64,000 nt of DNA, taken from NCBI GenBank assembly GCA_932521025.1, contig OW051470.1:4822501-4886500 (forward strand), given 5' to 3'. Positions 20,848 through 34,320 of the stretch are shown one piece after another. How positions within the stretch are numbered: the first letter of the stretch is position 1; each line of letters starts with the position of its first letter. Both the position numbers and the translations under genes were made by a program. This DNA comes from Oscheius onirici (Eukaryota; Nematoda; Chromadorea; Rhabditida; Rhabditidae). The notes beneath the pieces were generated by a model. That model saw only the letters and a program-made list of their open reading frames with translations. It made no database searches and was not told the origin of the DNA.

Positions 20848-23510
20848 TTACCGCGTAGGAGAGTTTACCGTTTCCAAGGTCTCCCGGAGACGTTTGGCCA
20901 AGACTTGAAGTTCTGCAGCAGACGTCGAGACTCTGAATTTAGTCGTATTCGAAATCTCAAAAAAGTATCTTTACTTATTGGGTCCACTGTGAAAAGAGAC
21001 ACTTCTTCTGATGTCTTTTTCGGTTATGTTGCTTTGGGAATTGGCTTGCTCAACTCTCCTCTTCATGGCCTGGAATGGCAGTTCCAACTGATTGGCACAG
21101 TCCTCAACACCGTCTCGTAACTCACGAAGTCTGTTGTCCATGTGCATTATTTGGCTAGAAACGTCTTATAGAAAGAAAAACTATTAAATACCTCAATGCC
21201 TGGAGCATATTTGTCCGAATGTCAGTATTTTGAGTCTCTTGTCTTGTCTTTCCACAGAACTCGTCGGCCATGAGAGTACGACGATCGTAACATCTCTGGA
21301 CTAGCTCCTTGGTATAAATTGTACTCTTCCGGACACCATCAACGTAATTTCCAGTAGTCAGTCTTTCACAGAAAGCATATCGAATCAGTTCGGCTAAACA
21401 GAACACGATTATTTATACCAATGTTTCTCACCCTCCATTCCAGGTAGCTCTCTCTCGTCCAATTGTAATTCCTGCAGCCACTCGAGGATGCCATCTACGT
21501 CTGCTACCAACTGATCCAGTTCTTCTGAAAGTTTTCTCTTGTAACATAAAAGTATTGCGACTAACTCGAATATTTGGTGAGTTCTTTTGTGCGTTCCGTT
21601 GACAGTCTCATCCCTTCCGAAGCTGTTTTTCTGTCCTCTTCGCTTTGTACAAACCAAGCCTGGCATTGACAGTAACTGTATTGAGCAAATCGAAGGGGGT
21701 AGGCAGAACTGTCTTTGACTGAGATGATCTGCATCCGGAGCTTCTTCAAATGTTGTTGGATGATGTGTTTGCCATTATCGAAGAGAACGAACATCGTGTC
21801 AGCGTGATGGAGAGCCAAGAAGCCATCTCCGATTGAATTGAACCGTGTATTGAGAAATTGTTCCTGTGTCTTCAAGTTTTCAAATCCTGAAAAATGGTCG
21901 GTATTCTGTTTCATCAAAAAGTTACGTTCGGGTTGAGCCATTCTTTTCCATTCTTTCGGATCCATAGTAAAGTGTTCCCTGACTGGAAGAACAAGATAAG
22001 ACGAATTGACGTTCAGTCGGTGAAGATCTCTCTGTGTTAGCCAACGGACGTCGTCTTCCTCCCCGAAGAGACGACATTCAAATTTTTCGGGAATTCCGAG
22101 AACTGAGCGTACTGTTGGATGGCCGACACTAAAGCAAATTTAGCATTATTATTAGAGAAAAGTAACCTGAGAAGAGTTTCTGCGCTGACGTCAGCGTATT
22201 TCACAACGTCGAGTTGGGGAAGAGATAGGAACGTGTACTCCTGACTCTGCACGAGCGCTAAAAAGCTGCTTTAGATAAGAAAAATGATGACAAACCATTT
22301 GCTATTTTTTCATAGGTTTGCATGTTAGGTTCGTGTAGAAGCTTTCGGATCAATGTGCTGAATGCCACTCGGAACCATTTCGGATAACGTTGGTTCTCAA
22401 TTTCCTTTTGGAAACCGAACTGTAAATCACTCGGACCGTTTTTGATCTTAGCGGAGATACAATCAGAAAAGAGTTTGGTTAGAAAATATTGAAATAGGAA
22501 AACCTGGAGGACAGTTGGTAACAGCTTGATTGTAGATGTTCGGGTCTTGGTGGTGGTGGGGAAAAGGATAGTTGCCACTGGAGGCGAAGAATCTGAAGTT
22601 TATAGTCTTCACGACGTCTTGAAACTGGCTTACAGAGTACAGGCCAAAGACCACAAGTCGACCTCGTCCGCCGAGTAATTCTGATCAACTTTCCACTTTT
22701 TGAAAGCTCCCTTTGCCAATTCATTGGATAGTTTCGGATGCTGAAACATTCCCTTTTACTGTTTACATTGAAATAAAGTAGGAAAATGAACTCACGAGAA
22801 CATTTGGTGTTCCGACGAGAGAGTTCATTCCAAGTTCATCAGTTACTTGTAAAGCATTTCCCAGATCACAGAACTTGAACAAATAGGTGGATCTGAAGAT
22901 TCTTGAGGAAGTTTGTTGTGAACCTACTTTCGACTTCGTTGTTTGGTTCGGTAGCAAAGAATGTTTAAGTGTTTAATATCTCTATGAGCAACTTTTTCCC
23001 TACGAAGAGCTTTCATGGCGGAACCTGACAGCTCAATAGAAAAATCAAAGGGAAACTGACAGCAATCTATGACCAAATCTGTTAGTACATTCTGCTCCAG
23101 CCCACGAATGTTCGCTCCTTCTCGCATCAACTTGTCCAGAGAAAATTCGGCCAATTCCATGGCAAAGCTCAGAGTTGGTGGATGTTGACCCGTTTTATCC
23201 GTATAATACTGTGATCCAATCAACTGGAAATTGTAAAAATCTAAGATGAGACAACCAACCTTTACAATGTTGCCATCATTCAAGAATCGCATTAGAAAGT
23301 TGATTTCCTTTCGAGCCGCATCTATTTTGCTCTTTTCCGTGGCTATTTTCACAGCCACTTGTCGACCCGTCGATGTCGATCCTATTCTTACCTGAAACCT
23401 TTGAAAAATCGAAAAAGTTCCGAACAAACCTCTCCAAAAGAGCCTCTGCCGAGCAAATCTCCATTATGGTCCGTCGTATAAACATCTCCAAAGTTTCTCC
23501 ATCCTTCCAT
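20848..23510 (-). CDS. IKK-related serine/threonine kinase (TBK1/IKKe type)
   Basis: About a dozen short exons. The kinase domain is N-terminal: glycine loop GRGSFGEV, VAVKIA lysine, HRDIKHLNIL catalytic loop, DLG in place of DFG (FKFCDLGNAL), activation segment SLVGTPNVL then HPKL, and VDLWSLACTLY. It continues with YPKWFRVAFSTLIRKLLHEP. After the kinase comes a segment in the position of the TBK1 ubiquitin-like domain (EYTFLSLPQLDVVKYADVSA), then a long helical, coiled-coil region (EELDQLVADVDGILEWLQEL, NRLRELRDGVEDC, LQVLAKRLRETLET). That kinase/ULD/coiled-coil order is typical of TBK1 and IKKe, and C. elegans has one such kinase, ikke-1. All catalytic residues are present, so activity is expected. 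ATG 23510 (MEGWRNFGDVY) is chosen by homology to the kinase start; an upstream frame is open. Confidence 0.82.
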
Positions 23511-26284
23511 TTGCACGAGTTGAGGTTGTACAGGTCTGTTAGACGAATGGGAGAGATAAGAAAGATGGAGGGATTGCATAAAATGAGAAAAGTGAGAAAT
23601 TCGAAGATGAGTAATCACAAAATCGCTTTGTTTTCTATAAATCGAGAGAAAGAGAACGTCAAATCCTAGTTTATTCGATGCGTGAGTTGTCGTTAAACTT
23701 AGGGATAGAATCTTATCATGCACATGATCAATACTGGACCGAAAAGCTGGCTTTCCAGCTTTCACAATCACATGTCGTCGTAAATATGTCGAGTACGTGA
23801 GCGTTCAAGCGGAAAGGTCCTACGTGACTGTCAAAGGAGTTAGTGATAAAGAATAGAGCCGAACATTAGGACGGAACAATGAGGTTGTTTGATTCTGAAA
23901 AAGAATAGGCTTTGAAGTCTATTCTTATCGCTACCGAAGAGCTAGGCATAGACTGCCAACTTTTGCCTTGAGATTTTCTTCAGTCTTCAGATTTTTGTAG
24001 ATTCCATGAACAGTATTCATAAACAACAAGAGAATTTCAAATCAACATTTCATCTGCCGTGTTATATCTTATTCCCAATCCGCAGGTGGGAGTCAATTAG
24101 CCACAATTTGGGTAGTCGGCTAACACCTGAACGACAATTATCCTGGCGGTAGCTTTCTTCGTCCGTCTTGGTCGGTTGTCAACAAATCCTTCCAATAGCC
24201 TTAATACCAACTACAGTTTTTCATTGAAATAGCCCGTAGAAGTATCCATTCGAGTGCTCAGTGTTTTCCCAGTAGTAATCCCTAATAGAGGCGACCAACT
24301 GGTGGGAGAAGGATTAAACTTTTACGGCAGCCATCTCGGCTGACAAACGCCTGGATCAGTTGGAGGATTCTGTCTGAGCGATGTGCTGGGATAGATTTCT
24401 TTTCCTGTTGCTAGGCTTCTTTTGTTCTCCTCCCACACTTGCTTGCTCGAAAAAACGACACCTCCGAACTTCGCGTTGGCACATTTTGTTTATCAAGCTC
24501 CTATTAGAGAGGCCCATTGTTGTGAGGACCTCTTGAGCCGTCAGCCGGAGGTACAGATAATTGTTTCGAAGGACATGCCATTAGACGGTAAGAATTGATA
24601 GAATGGAAGGAAGTCCGCTTGAAGCGGTTAAACCTCTTAACTCGCGCAATGTTTATCACAATTAGCCGAGCAAGCGGGACGGTCACGGTCACTGGCTGTC
24701 GGTCAACCTATTCCAATTGTCACCTGGTTCAGGTTTCAGACCTCAATGCATAATTTTTACGACTGTTCTCATTCCATATTGCTTTCCCAACTTCTAGTTT
24801 GACACCAAGCGGTGACTGGCGGCAACCCATCCGAGAGTGATATATCTACTGTCAATAATGTCGCCACCAATAGATCAGTGTCATTGTAATTGAATGTCCT
24901 TGCTAAGAGAGTATAGCGCATTGGATAAAATGAATTCCGTAGTCAGTCGAGTGCATTGTGGTGAGTGTTAATTCCTTACGCTAGTAGTCTGCCAATGTTT
25001 CGTCTAGGTACTTGACCCTCGTTACGTGTGCTTGATCTCTAATAGATGACCATCCCGATCTCGTTACCAACTGGCGCCAATTATGAAGCACCTCCTGGCT
25101 TATTAACATGCTATGACCTTCACTTGCTGTTGCTCTATTTCATGGCAGACGGTACTTGACTGAATTGAGGATCAAGAGTTAATAGTGGGTGGTGGAGAGG
25201 TGAAGGATATTGCCTCTGACAGGCAAGACTTCAGTCGTGTTTTCAATCCCCATTTTTATGAAACAGAATGTCCTTGCTCGACCTCTGGTAGCCCCTTTCC
25301 CAGTGTTCCTCCGTGTTGCGGCGGCTCTCTTGAAATCGGAGCCGAGTCCAGATTAATCCGCGTTCTTTATCCTAGTCCAGTCTCTTTTTCCGCGCGAGAG
25401 AAACACACAAAGAACATGGCTCCTCGTAATGCGTCGTCTCTCCTCATTTCAAGTGACATTTTGATTGACATCTAGCTCTAATTGGCACCTGTATTACAAA
25501 AAGCAAGGGCCAATAAACAGGGCTATTAGAGCGCGAAGACACGGAGGCGGATATTACAATGGACTCAGGTACTCGCTCTGTTTGGTAGTCTGAGGACATC
25601 TTTCGTTGCTCTCCTTCCTCCTCTATTTTCGGATGATATCATTTACGTGTTTCTTGACTTCCTCTCAAGAATAGTAAAACTTTAGAGGAAATGTGCTAAT
25701 CCGTTAGGATCAGATTCCTTTTGGCTGCCAGATACGCTCATATTTCTAGTGTGTAACGAGGAAGATAGGGACCAATCGACTTGTTAATACCCAGTCTGTT
25801 TTTTGTACATTGTTCATCTGGAAACATCTCACCGAAACTTAAAAATACCGTGTTGCAGAGATGTCGTTGTTAATCAAGTTCCAGCGACTGTTTCAAACAC
25901 TTGATTCCTCAGAATCTAAAGAACAGCGTTCGCAATCCCTTCCAATTACCCGTCTCTGTGATGATCGTAGTCTCTCCTAAGCACTGCTCTTGTCTCTTCT
26001 CTTCCAAAATTGAGTTGCCGTTCATTAAATATAGGCGTGTCCAATTGGCCATCTCACTCCGTATTCCTCCTCTTTATATTCGACGTTGTTTATCCTCACA
26101 ATTAGTCCATTATCCGTCCATTTTATCTGTTGCTGACATGTGTTTTCTTAGTTCGTTTTACACACATCCCCTTCGCGTCACGACGCTTATTAAAGCCGAG
26201 ATTGTGTGCCTTGATTGCGTGTCGAGTAGCCACTCTCTTTGTTTCATATTCACTCCGTTTCAGCTGTCTGGAAATGACCGAGAG
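23511..26284. other. 2.8-kb intergenic region, divergent promoters
   Basis: Separates two head-to-head genes, the IKK-related kinase (-) and the PEBP-like gene (+), so it should hold both promoters. No exon, RNA gene or strong repeat is recognised. Open frames at 25185 and 25901 run on without motif; the latter is in frame with the PEBP-like start but lacks a better ATG. Confidence 0.5.
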
Positions 26285-28361
26285 ATGACCCTTCTCTTCC
26301 TACTGTTACCACTTGCTGCGACGGCTCTGGAGACAGTCTGTCCAAACACCCCAACTTGTATCGCCAGAATCAGAGAAGTCGTCGCCGAGCCGAAGAGATT
26401 CTGGTTCGGGGAACATAAAAGGACACAATGCACTCAGAGACATTCCACTTCTGCTGACTGTTTCGGTGGGTACATTTCCCTATTATTCCTACTCTCGTAG
26501 TTGGACTAACTTGCGGTTTCATAAAGATGTTATCTGACAGGGACTCTGACGAAGCCAGTGTTCCACTAGGGAACATCTATTTTGAGTTTGAACAAGGTTC
26601 CAGTTCTGCCTCTCAATAATCCATCATAACCGCTGTGTATTGCCGTGTCAATGCGGCTTGATAACAGCCAGCAAGCAGGCACCTGCAGCTTGGATGATTT
26701 TTGATACTGACCAGTCGGATACGTTGTGTCATTTTTCAGGACCAGCCAGTCTTTCCAACTTCCACTCCGTCGGCAGTCGTCTCTTCAGAGTCAGGACCTA
26801 CGATAAAGCTTATCTTCGAAATCTTATGATCTTTCCAAGAATCACTTTCCGCGGAGCACCAGGACAGTATCGAGCTTGTGAACATGAATTCCAGTCGAAC
26901 AATACTGTTCCAATCGAAGCTGATCCTCTGATGAAACCAGTGGCACCTTTTCAAATTCGAAATAGGCCAGAAATAGGTAAGATGAAGTGAAAACAAAGTT
27001 GAGCACTTCAGATTGGATGGGTTTGCAATATAACGACGAGTATACCCTGGTGATGACAGATGTCGGATCTGGAACACTAAATTACATGGCTTTAGATTTT
27101 CCACGCAAAACGAAGGTTCATTTGGTGTTGTTCGACAAAATATGCTCTTTTTCAGATTCTCAAAGAGTACGAGCCTTCGGACAACTTCCGCTCCTTGCCC
27201 AATCCTTTGGTTCTGCTCGTCTTCAAGAAGGGCGAATTCAGGGCGAATCTGACGAATTCGGATGACTGGAATCTTGTTGATTTCATGACAACGTTTTCGT
27301 TGGAAGACAGTGAGTTTTCACGTAGTGATAGCAAATGTTTGCTCATCGACGGGATCAAGTCTAAAATTTAGATCTCGTCGGAATGAATCTGGTAGTTGTT
27401 GGATCTGATCCGTTTGCCATTGAAAGACAGCGGATGAGAGGAAATGTTGATAACTGCCACAGTCTTCTTCAACAGAGTTAGTTACTTTAAAAATAAGAAC
27501 AAACAAAAAACTATTAGAACTTCGAGAAGACGTCTCGCCACTTCAAGTACTACAAGAATTACCAATTGAGGATATCTCTCAATGGCTCAGTGTCTCTTTT
27601 GATGTCCCCGATCTCCATATTGGAGTCTGTTGTCATAAATTCAACCAAGAGTATGTTACGAACTGATCAGAGAAATATATTGTTCAGTCAAGGAAAAGTG
27701 TTCCTCGATCCACTGGACTCCAGCAACATTTCGGCCCTGTCAACTCTTGCACCACCAACTTTCACTTCCTTACGAGTATCTTCAACTGCTTCCTCCTATC
27801 TCAACTATCACCGACACACTCGAACTTATCTCGCCCTGATGGACGATCTTTTCACTTTGGCTCTGGTCGATGGTCAGACAGGCAAACTGCACTGGATGTT
27901 GGTGGATATCCCAGCATCTGAGCTCGGAACCGATGGTCAAAAGGGGATTACGGTAGGTTCTTTTTTGAGTTGGAGGATATTGAATTGGGGCGAGTGAATC
28001 AAACATGGAGATGGGTAATTTGAATGAAACCATTGTGTTTCAGAAGGCATCTTACCAGTCACTGACACCAGCTGATCCAGCCACATGTAGACAATACGTG
28101 TTTATTTTGATGGAACAGACGGGGTCGATGGACCATCTTCAGTCGTTCTGTAATGACAACTGTTTTGAGAGAAGAGAGTTCAGGTGAGTCTTGAAGACTT
28201 ACAGCAACTTGTTCAGTGTGGAATCGTTCCGTCAACAGTACGGTCTACAACTGACCGCTTTGAGTTGGACTTCGGCCTGTTACGATCTCCCTTATGCCTA
28301 CTTTATTCTACGACAGACGCAGAATATGACGGGAGAGCCAATAAAAAACTCCAAGAGGTAG
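26285..28361 (+). CDS. secreted protein with two divergent PEBP-like domains
   Basis: Ten exons (26285-26465, 26501-26596, 26668-26976, 27012-27115, 27156-27309, 27372-27476, 27518-27650, 27688-27952, 28044-28183, 28217-28361) give 543 aa. It begins with a signal peptide (MTLLFLLLPLAATALE) and a Cys-containing head (CPNTPTCIARI). Domain 1 resembles phosphatidylethanolamine-binding protein folds: DEYTLVMTDVGSGTLNYMAL, PLVLLVFKKGEF, and VGMNLVVVGSDPF. Domain 2 repeats the pattern: FTLALVDGQTGKLHWMLVDI, CRQYVFILMEQ, and ESFRQQYGLQLTALSWTSAC. The ligand-site motifs of canonical PEBPs (DPDxP and GxHR) are altered in both, so substrate or partner is unknown. C. elegans has a secreted PEBP-like protein of this kind (C56G2.4, from memory). 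Stop TAG 28359-28361. A hAT-type MITE lies 375 bp downstream. Confidence 0.8.
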
Positions 28362-29936
28362 ATGGGGAGCGTTTCAGTCTGACTCTTACGGTTCAGACTC
28401 TATCGTCAATCAGCCACTTCTCAGGAAATCTGCTCCGCGTTCAAAGTGTCCTCCAGCCATCGATGCACTGTGTCAAGTTCCAGTTCTACAAAACTGATTC
28501 TGGCCATTTTGATTGTTCTCACAGAGTTTTTGTGAACTTGACCAAGATCTTTCCTCTACGCGGTTTCTCTTTATGCTTTGAACAGAATTTTAAGTGTTTT
28601 TGGATAAACAACGAAGTTTTTTTCAACTTTGTTTCACTATGCAAGAATGGACTTTCGCGCTGGTTTGAACATTGTTCGGTTACGGTTAAAATGTCGCCAC
28701 TTTTCTTGCCGAACCATTTTGGTTCAGTGTCCACACCAGAGCTGGGCGAGCAGCATATTTTAGTGCGAGCGCAAGCGCGAGCACACTTTTCAATTTTTTG
28801 CGAGCGCTCGCGTCTCAACTGCTCGCATTTGCGAGCGCGAGCAGCATATTTCTTTCAAATGTCTTCATAGACCGCGAATTTGCAGGGTGCCTAAAAACAA
28901 TTTCAAACAACTAAACAGAAAAATAGTTAGAAGAAATAACACTAAAAAACGAAAAAAAATATGAAGATCAAATCGAGGGTTGTACTGCAGTAGGCGCCTC
29001 CCTTCGTTAAAACATTTTGGCGCAAATTCCCAAACTGACTTAAAATTGCGTTTTTCGCCATTTTCCTTATTTTTCACATTTTTAAGCGTGCTAAACGTAA
29101 AACAACCACCTAGATGTGGAAATTTGTCGAAAATAGCCAGAAATAGAAGACAAGTGTCCGAAGACGGCTTATATAGAGCAAGCGTCGGCTTCATGATATT
29201 TTCGACTAGTTTACACGTCCTGGTGGGTGCTTTACACGCTGAATTCGATAAACTTGGTTATAAACGGGAAAAATAGAAGAAAAATGATGAAAAACGCGAG
29301 TTTAGGATTGTTTGAACGAAGGGAGGCGCCTACTGAAGTACAACCAAATCGAGAAATCAAAAAAAAACCAACGAAATCGCCAAAAGTTTTTGAAATGCGC
29401 GGGTATATCGTGTGGCAGGACGCAGGTGCTCGCTTTCTGCTCACACTTTTAGCTCTGCTCGCACCGCGAGCGCGAGCTTTTTCAAATTTTTTGCTCGCTT
29501 GCGAGCGCGAGCGCTCGCATAATCGGCTGCTCGCAGTAAAAGCGAGCGCTCGCCCAACCCTGGTCCACACCGTTTTTGCTCTTATTTATCAGTTTTATTA
29601 TATTCGTAAGTCTAGCTATATAGTGCTGTGAACATTTTTTGGAAAGGCTCAAACGAATTTTTGGAAACGGCGAAATATCAATTTCCTGAGTATTTTACTT
29701 TCGAAACAGCCTGCTGCACACCATTTTTCTGCAAACGCATATCCAAACAGCCAACCCAATTCCCTAGCCACCTGGAACGTTTCACTATTTTTCAGCCTGT
29801 TTTCTTGAGAACTGACAGATTTTCGAGCTGAAATATTCCACTTTCAGTCTTTGCCAATCATTAGTAGCAACCTTCTTTATTGTCCCAAAAAACCTTGCTG
29901 CACCTAGAGTTTTCAGCGTCGTGCTAGCTTTATGTA
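28362..29936. other. intergenic region dominated by a hAT-type MITE
   Basis: Apart from the element at 28737-29562, the flanks (28362-28728 and 29571-29936) hold no credible exon. An open frame running to 28870 is the out-of-frame continuation of the PEBP-like gene's last exon. Confidence 0.6.
28737..29562. mobile_element. hAT-type MITE/foldback element with 8-bp target duplication
   Basis: The element begins CAGAGCTGGGCGAGC and ends GCTCGCCCAACCCTG, imperfect inverted repeats with the CAG-rG-TGGGC start typical of hAT elements. Exact 8-bp direct repeats GTCCACAC flank it (28729-28736 and 29563-29570). The subterminal regions are packed with GCGAGCGC/GCTCGC motifs. The middle holds a second inverted pair (CAGTAGGCGCCTCCCTTCGTT near 28988 against AACGAAGGGAGGCGCCTACT near 29317), so most of the 826 bp can fold back. 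No transposase frame. The intact target duplication suggests fairly recent insertion. Confidence 0.85.
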
Positions 29937-31208
<1,272 letters not shown>

Positions 31209-31535
31209 TCTCCCTCCCATTTTGCTTATTCATTGCCAAAAAATAGGTATTTTCTGTCCATGCATCGGTTTTACTGGTCTTCCGGTCTCAATTATTTATA
31301 CTTTTACTAGCTGTATTTAATTAATTGCCCTCGCTTTCCGTTGCCAAATTGTATATGACACAGAGCTAACAATTACACGCATGGGGGTTCCGTGATAGTT
31401 TTAATGAAGTTCTATTTTCATTGGATGTTGTACATTTCCAGTTTTGATCTAGCGTTATATTGTTTGGCACTTTCGAAAATATGTTTTCAAATAGAAGCAT
31501 CGATTCAGAAGGCTGAAGAAAGGTTAGTGACTAAA
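31209..31535. other. intergenic between two plus-strand genes
   Basis: No coding exon supported. It contains an acceptor-like TTTCCAG at about 31435, upstream of the NSRP1-like start, a possible trans-splice or 5' UTR exon. Confidence 0.5.
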
Positions 31536-33064
31536 ATGGCCGAAAAGAAGCAGTACGGTCTGATTTTAAAGAAAAAGGAGCCGTTGACGACGACTCGGCC
31601 TAAAGCGTCTGTTTTCGGAGACTACGATGAAGAGGACGAGAGAAAAGTTTGTTTTGAAAGTTTCAAATTATAGCCTTTTTGAATATCAGTAAAATGGTGG
31701 TTTAGGTGGATGTCTCTTATTCAAAATCCTCGGCTTCGACTATTCGAACGTTGAAACACGCTGAACGTCAACACGAGTCTGCTTTGGCAGCCGATCCGAC
31801 GATTTTCGACTACGACGCGGCCTACGAAGATATCGAAGCAGCGAAGAACGAGAAAATTGCGGAACAAAAGGAAAAAGACAAGGATCGACAGTCTAAATAC
31901 GCTGAAGCTATCATCAAAGCTCACAAACGGAGAGAAATTGGTACTTTTTCAAATTTATTTGTAGATGGTCAATTTTCAGAGAAACAAAGTAGGGAAGAAC
32001 GCCAACAGCAGAAGGAACGAGTAAAAGAAGGAGACGAATTCGCTGACAAGGAAACTTTCGTGACTGGAGCATACAGACAACAGATGGAGTTGGTCCAAGA
32101 ATTTCGCGAGGAGGAGGCTTACGAAGCTCGCTTCAATGGTTTGTTGAAAAAAAGTTTTTACACTTTATTTTACAGAGTTGACATCAGTGGAGAAGCAGCA
32201 GGTTTGGCAATCTGGACTACAACGCCAGCTGTTGGAAGATATTGCTCGAACTGGTGCGCCTGATGGAATTGTGAAAAAGAAGGAGCGAAATGTTCGAAAG
32301 CGGTTAGTTTACATGGGTTTTTTTTAAATTTCAAAACCTTTTTTCAGACTAGAAAGCGGATCAGAAGAGGAAGGTGAAAAAGAAGTGAAGAAAACAGCTC
32401 TTGAATCTGAAGATAAACCGAAGAAATCAATTTATTCCGACGATGAAGATGCTCCGGAATTCGCGCCTCCTAAAAAGAATTTCGAAGGAGAACTGAAGCC
32501 TGGACTCAATAAAGTATGTGTTTCGAAACAATTGGTTCAAAACTGTTTTAGGTTGCTAAAAGACCAACGGAGAAGGCTGAAACAAAGGCTGAACGTATCC
32601 GGAACAGAATGTTCACGCCGTCACCCGAACCATCAGATGACGAGCGAGAAAGTCGTAGACGGGATAGAGGAGACCGTAGTCCGGAGGAGAAAAGGAAAGA
32701 TGAAAATCGGAAGGAGGAGGACAACAAAAAAGATGTCAAACCTGAGGCAAGTGTTTTAATTCTAAATTAGTGCCGAACATCTTCTCTCACAGACCCATTT
32801 TATGTCCGCCTGTTGCGGCACGCAGCTTTCGCAAATATTTGTATATGTTTCGATGTCCGTTTTGATAGTTCAGCGAGAGTGCAAAGATGTTCATTCTCTC
32901 AATTTCAGATAAAGAAGAAGATTTCTCCGGAAGAAGTCCGAGCAGCCCGTCTTGTTGCATTGAAGGAAATTCTGAAGCAGCGAAATGGTCCTGAAGAGAT
33001 TGAGGAATTTCGTCGTCGTTACGTCGAGCGTCGTGCAGCCGGCATCGTTCAGCCGCCACTCTGA
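31536..33064 (+). CDS. NSRP1/CCDC55-family nuclear speckle splicing regulator
   Basis: NSRP1 is a nuclear protein that modulates alternative splicing. Seven to eight exons encode a highly charged protein of roughly 390 aa. The N-terminus matches the family: MAEKKQYGLILKKKEP, then KASVFGDYDEEDE. The conserved coiled-coil region follows: HESALAADPTIFDYDAAYED, KYAEAIIKAHKRREI, EGDEFADKETFVTGAYRQQM. The C-terminal half is acidic and RS/RD/KE-rich (RDRGDRSPEEKRKDENRK), and ends KKKISPEEVRAARLVALKEI then RRRYVERRAAGIVQPPL. Stop at 33062-33064. Confidence in the family comes from the N-terminal two thirds; the tail is low complexity. Confidence 0.88.
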
Positions 33065-33774
33065 TTCTCCCTTTATCATCTCATTCCCATCAATAAACTG
33101 GCCATATTCGTATTTGGAAAGAGAGGCCAAGGTGTGAGAGAATCGTCATCGATTGATGGTCCTATTCACGACGAGATGCCTGCTTGTTTCCTATGTTTTG
33201 TTTGAGACCTCCGCTACTTTCTCCGTGTGCAAACTTGTCTCCTCGTCTACACACATTCTCCTCTTTCCCCAGACTTTTAACCAGACAACTTTTCCTCTGG
33301 GACTCTTCCGCATATGATTGACTGGGTCGCGTCCTGTGATTCACTCTTCCTGTGTTTGTTTTCCTCTTTTTGGCTGGTCGTCCTCACACGCTCCTTCGGC
33401 AGATGCGACAATGCTCTTTCAATCCTCTCTGACAATGTCTCTTCTATCCTGCCTTCATTTTCCACTCTCACTTTTGTTCAAAGAAGTGAACGATGGACCG
33501 TTTAGATACCATTGCGTGTAACAAGAAGCGCCTTACTATCAGAGTCTGATGCTCCAAATTCCCGCGTAGGTCTTATCGCACCTCGCCTATTGATAGAGCC
33601 CTCGTATTGTCTCTTTTCTATATGTTCCGGCTGATCGATTACGCATCTTCGCGGGAATTCTGATTCAAACGACGCCCATCTTCCTATATACGAATTCGGA
33701 GAATCATATGCCACCTTTTACTATACGAATTGCTCTTATCGCGAGAATTTATCTGACTTTTATTGATTTCAGAG
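33065..33774. other. intergenic, no gene seen
   Basis: CT-rich sequence between the NSRP1-like gene and the 96-aa gene, with a candidate polyadenylation ATAAA at about 33093. The minus- and plus-strand open frames lack splice support or motifs. Confidence 0.5.
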
Positions 33775-34320
33775 ATGCCTTACTACGAGAAAGGAGAGCA
33801 CTTCCTTCAGGAGAAGCACACGACCAACGGATTTGTAAGTTTTTGGGGGTCAATCTCTAGTCTCTTGCCGAGGCACATGTGTCACAAGTCAGTCGGACAC
33901 AATGTCCGGAAATCCTCACCCCTCTTTTTTTTCCGACGGGATATCTAACGAGACTCTTCGCTTTGTTTTCGGGACGGGTGGCTTCTTTATTGTGACTCAA
34001 TCAGCCGGCGGCTAGAGGGTCAGAGTCCCTTTTTTGGCGGATGAATCGGCTCTACAACGCTTGCTTTAAGAGTCACGAAACTCTGGACGAACAACGATGG
34101 CAGCGAGGCAATCAACAAAAAAAGTAAGTATTTTTTATATGAGAATAATCAGAACGTTTCAGAGAGACAGAGCCTTACAGTCGCGTTGTCGATGACTACC
34201 GTCGAACTGACTACGCTTACAGACCAGAAGACGGTTTTGTGTGAGTTCATCTTCAAACTGTACTGAGCGATGGTTTTGATTAAAAGACCCCCAGCTCTCA
34301 CGCTGCCCGACATGGCGTAA
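33775..34320 (+). CDS. 96-aa protein, four exons, unrecognised
   Basis: Built by splice walking: 33775-33834 (MPYYEKGEHFLQEKHTTNGF), 34005-34123, 34163-34240 and 34287-34320. Each junction is GT-AG with matching phase and the total is 97 codons including TAA 34318-34320. The protein is small, hydrophilic and rich in charged and aromatic residues (YNACFKSHETLDEQRWQRGN, YSRVVDDYRRTDYAYRPEDG) with no signal peptide or membrane span. The ATG lies just after a TTTCAG acceptor, as in other genes here. No single open frame is longer than about 45 codons, so frame-based gene finding would miss it. I recognise no family; expression evidence would settle it. Confidence 0.55.

Noticed and set aside
25901..26284. 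Long N-terminal extension of the PEBP-like gene
   Set aside because: The frame is open, but the ATG at 26285 begins a clean signal peptide; upstream residues look random.
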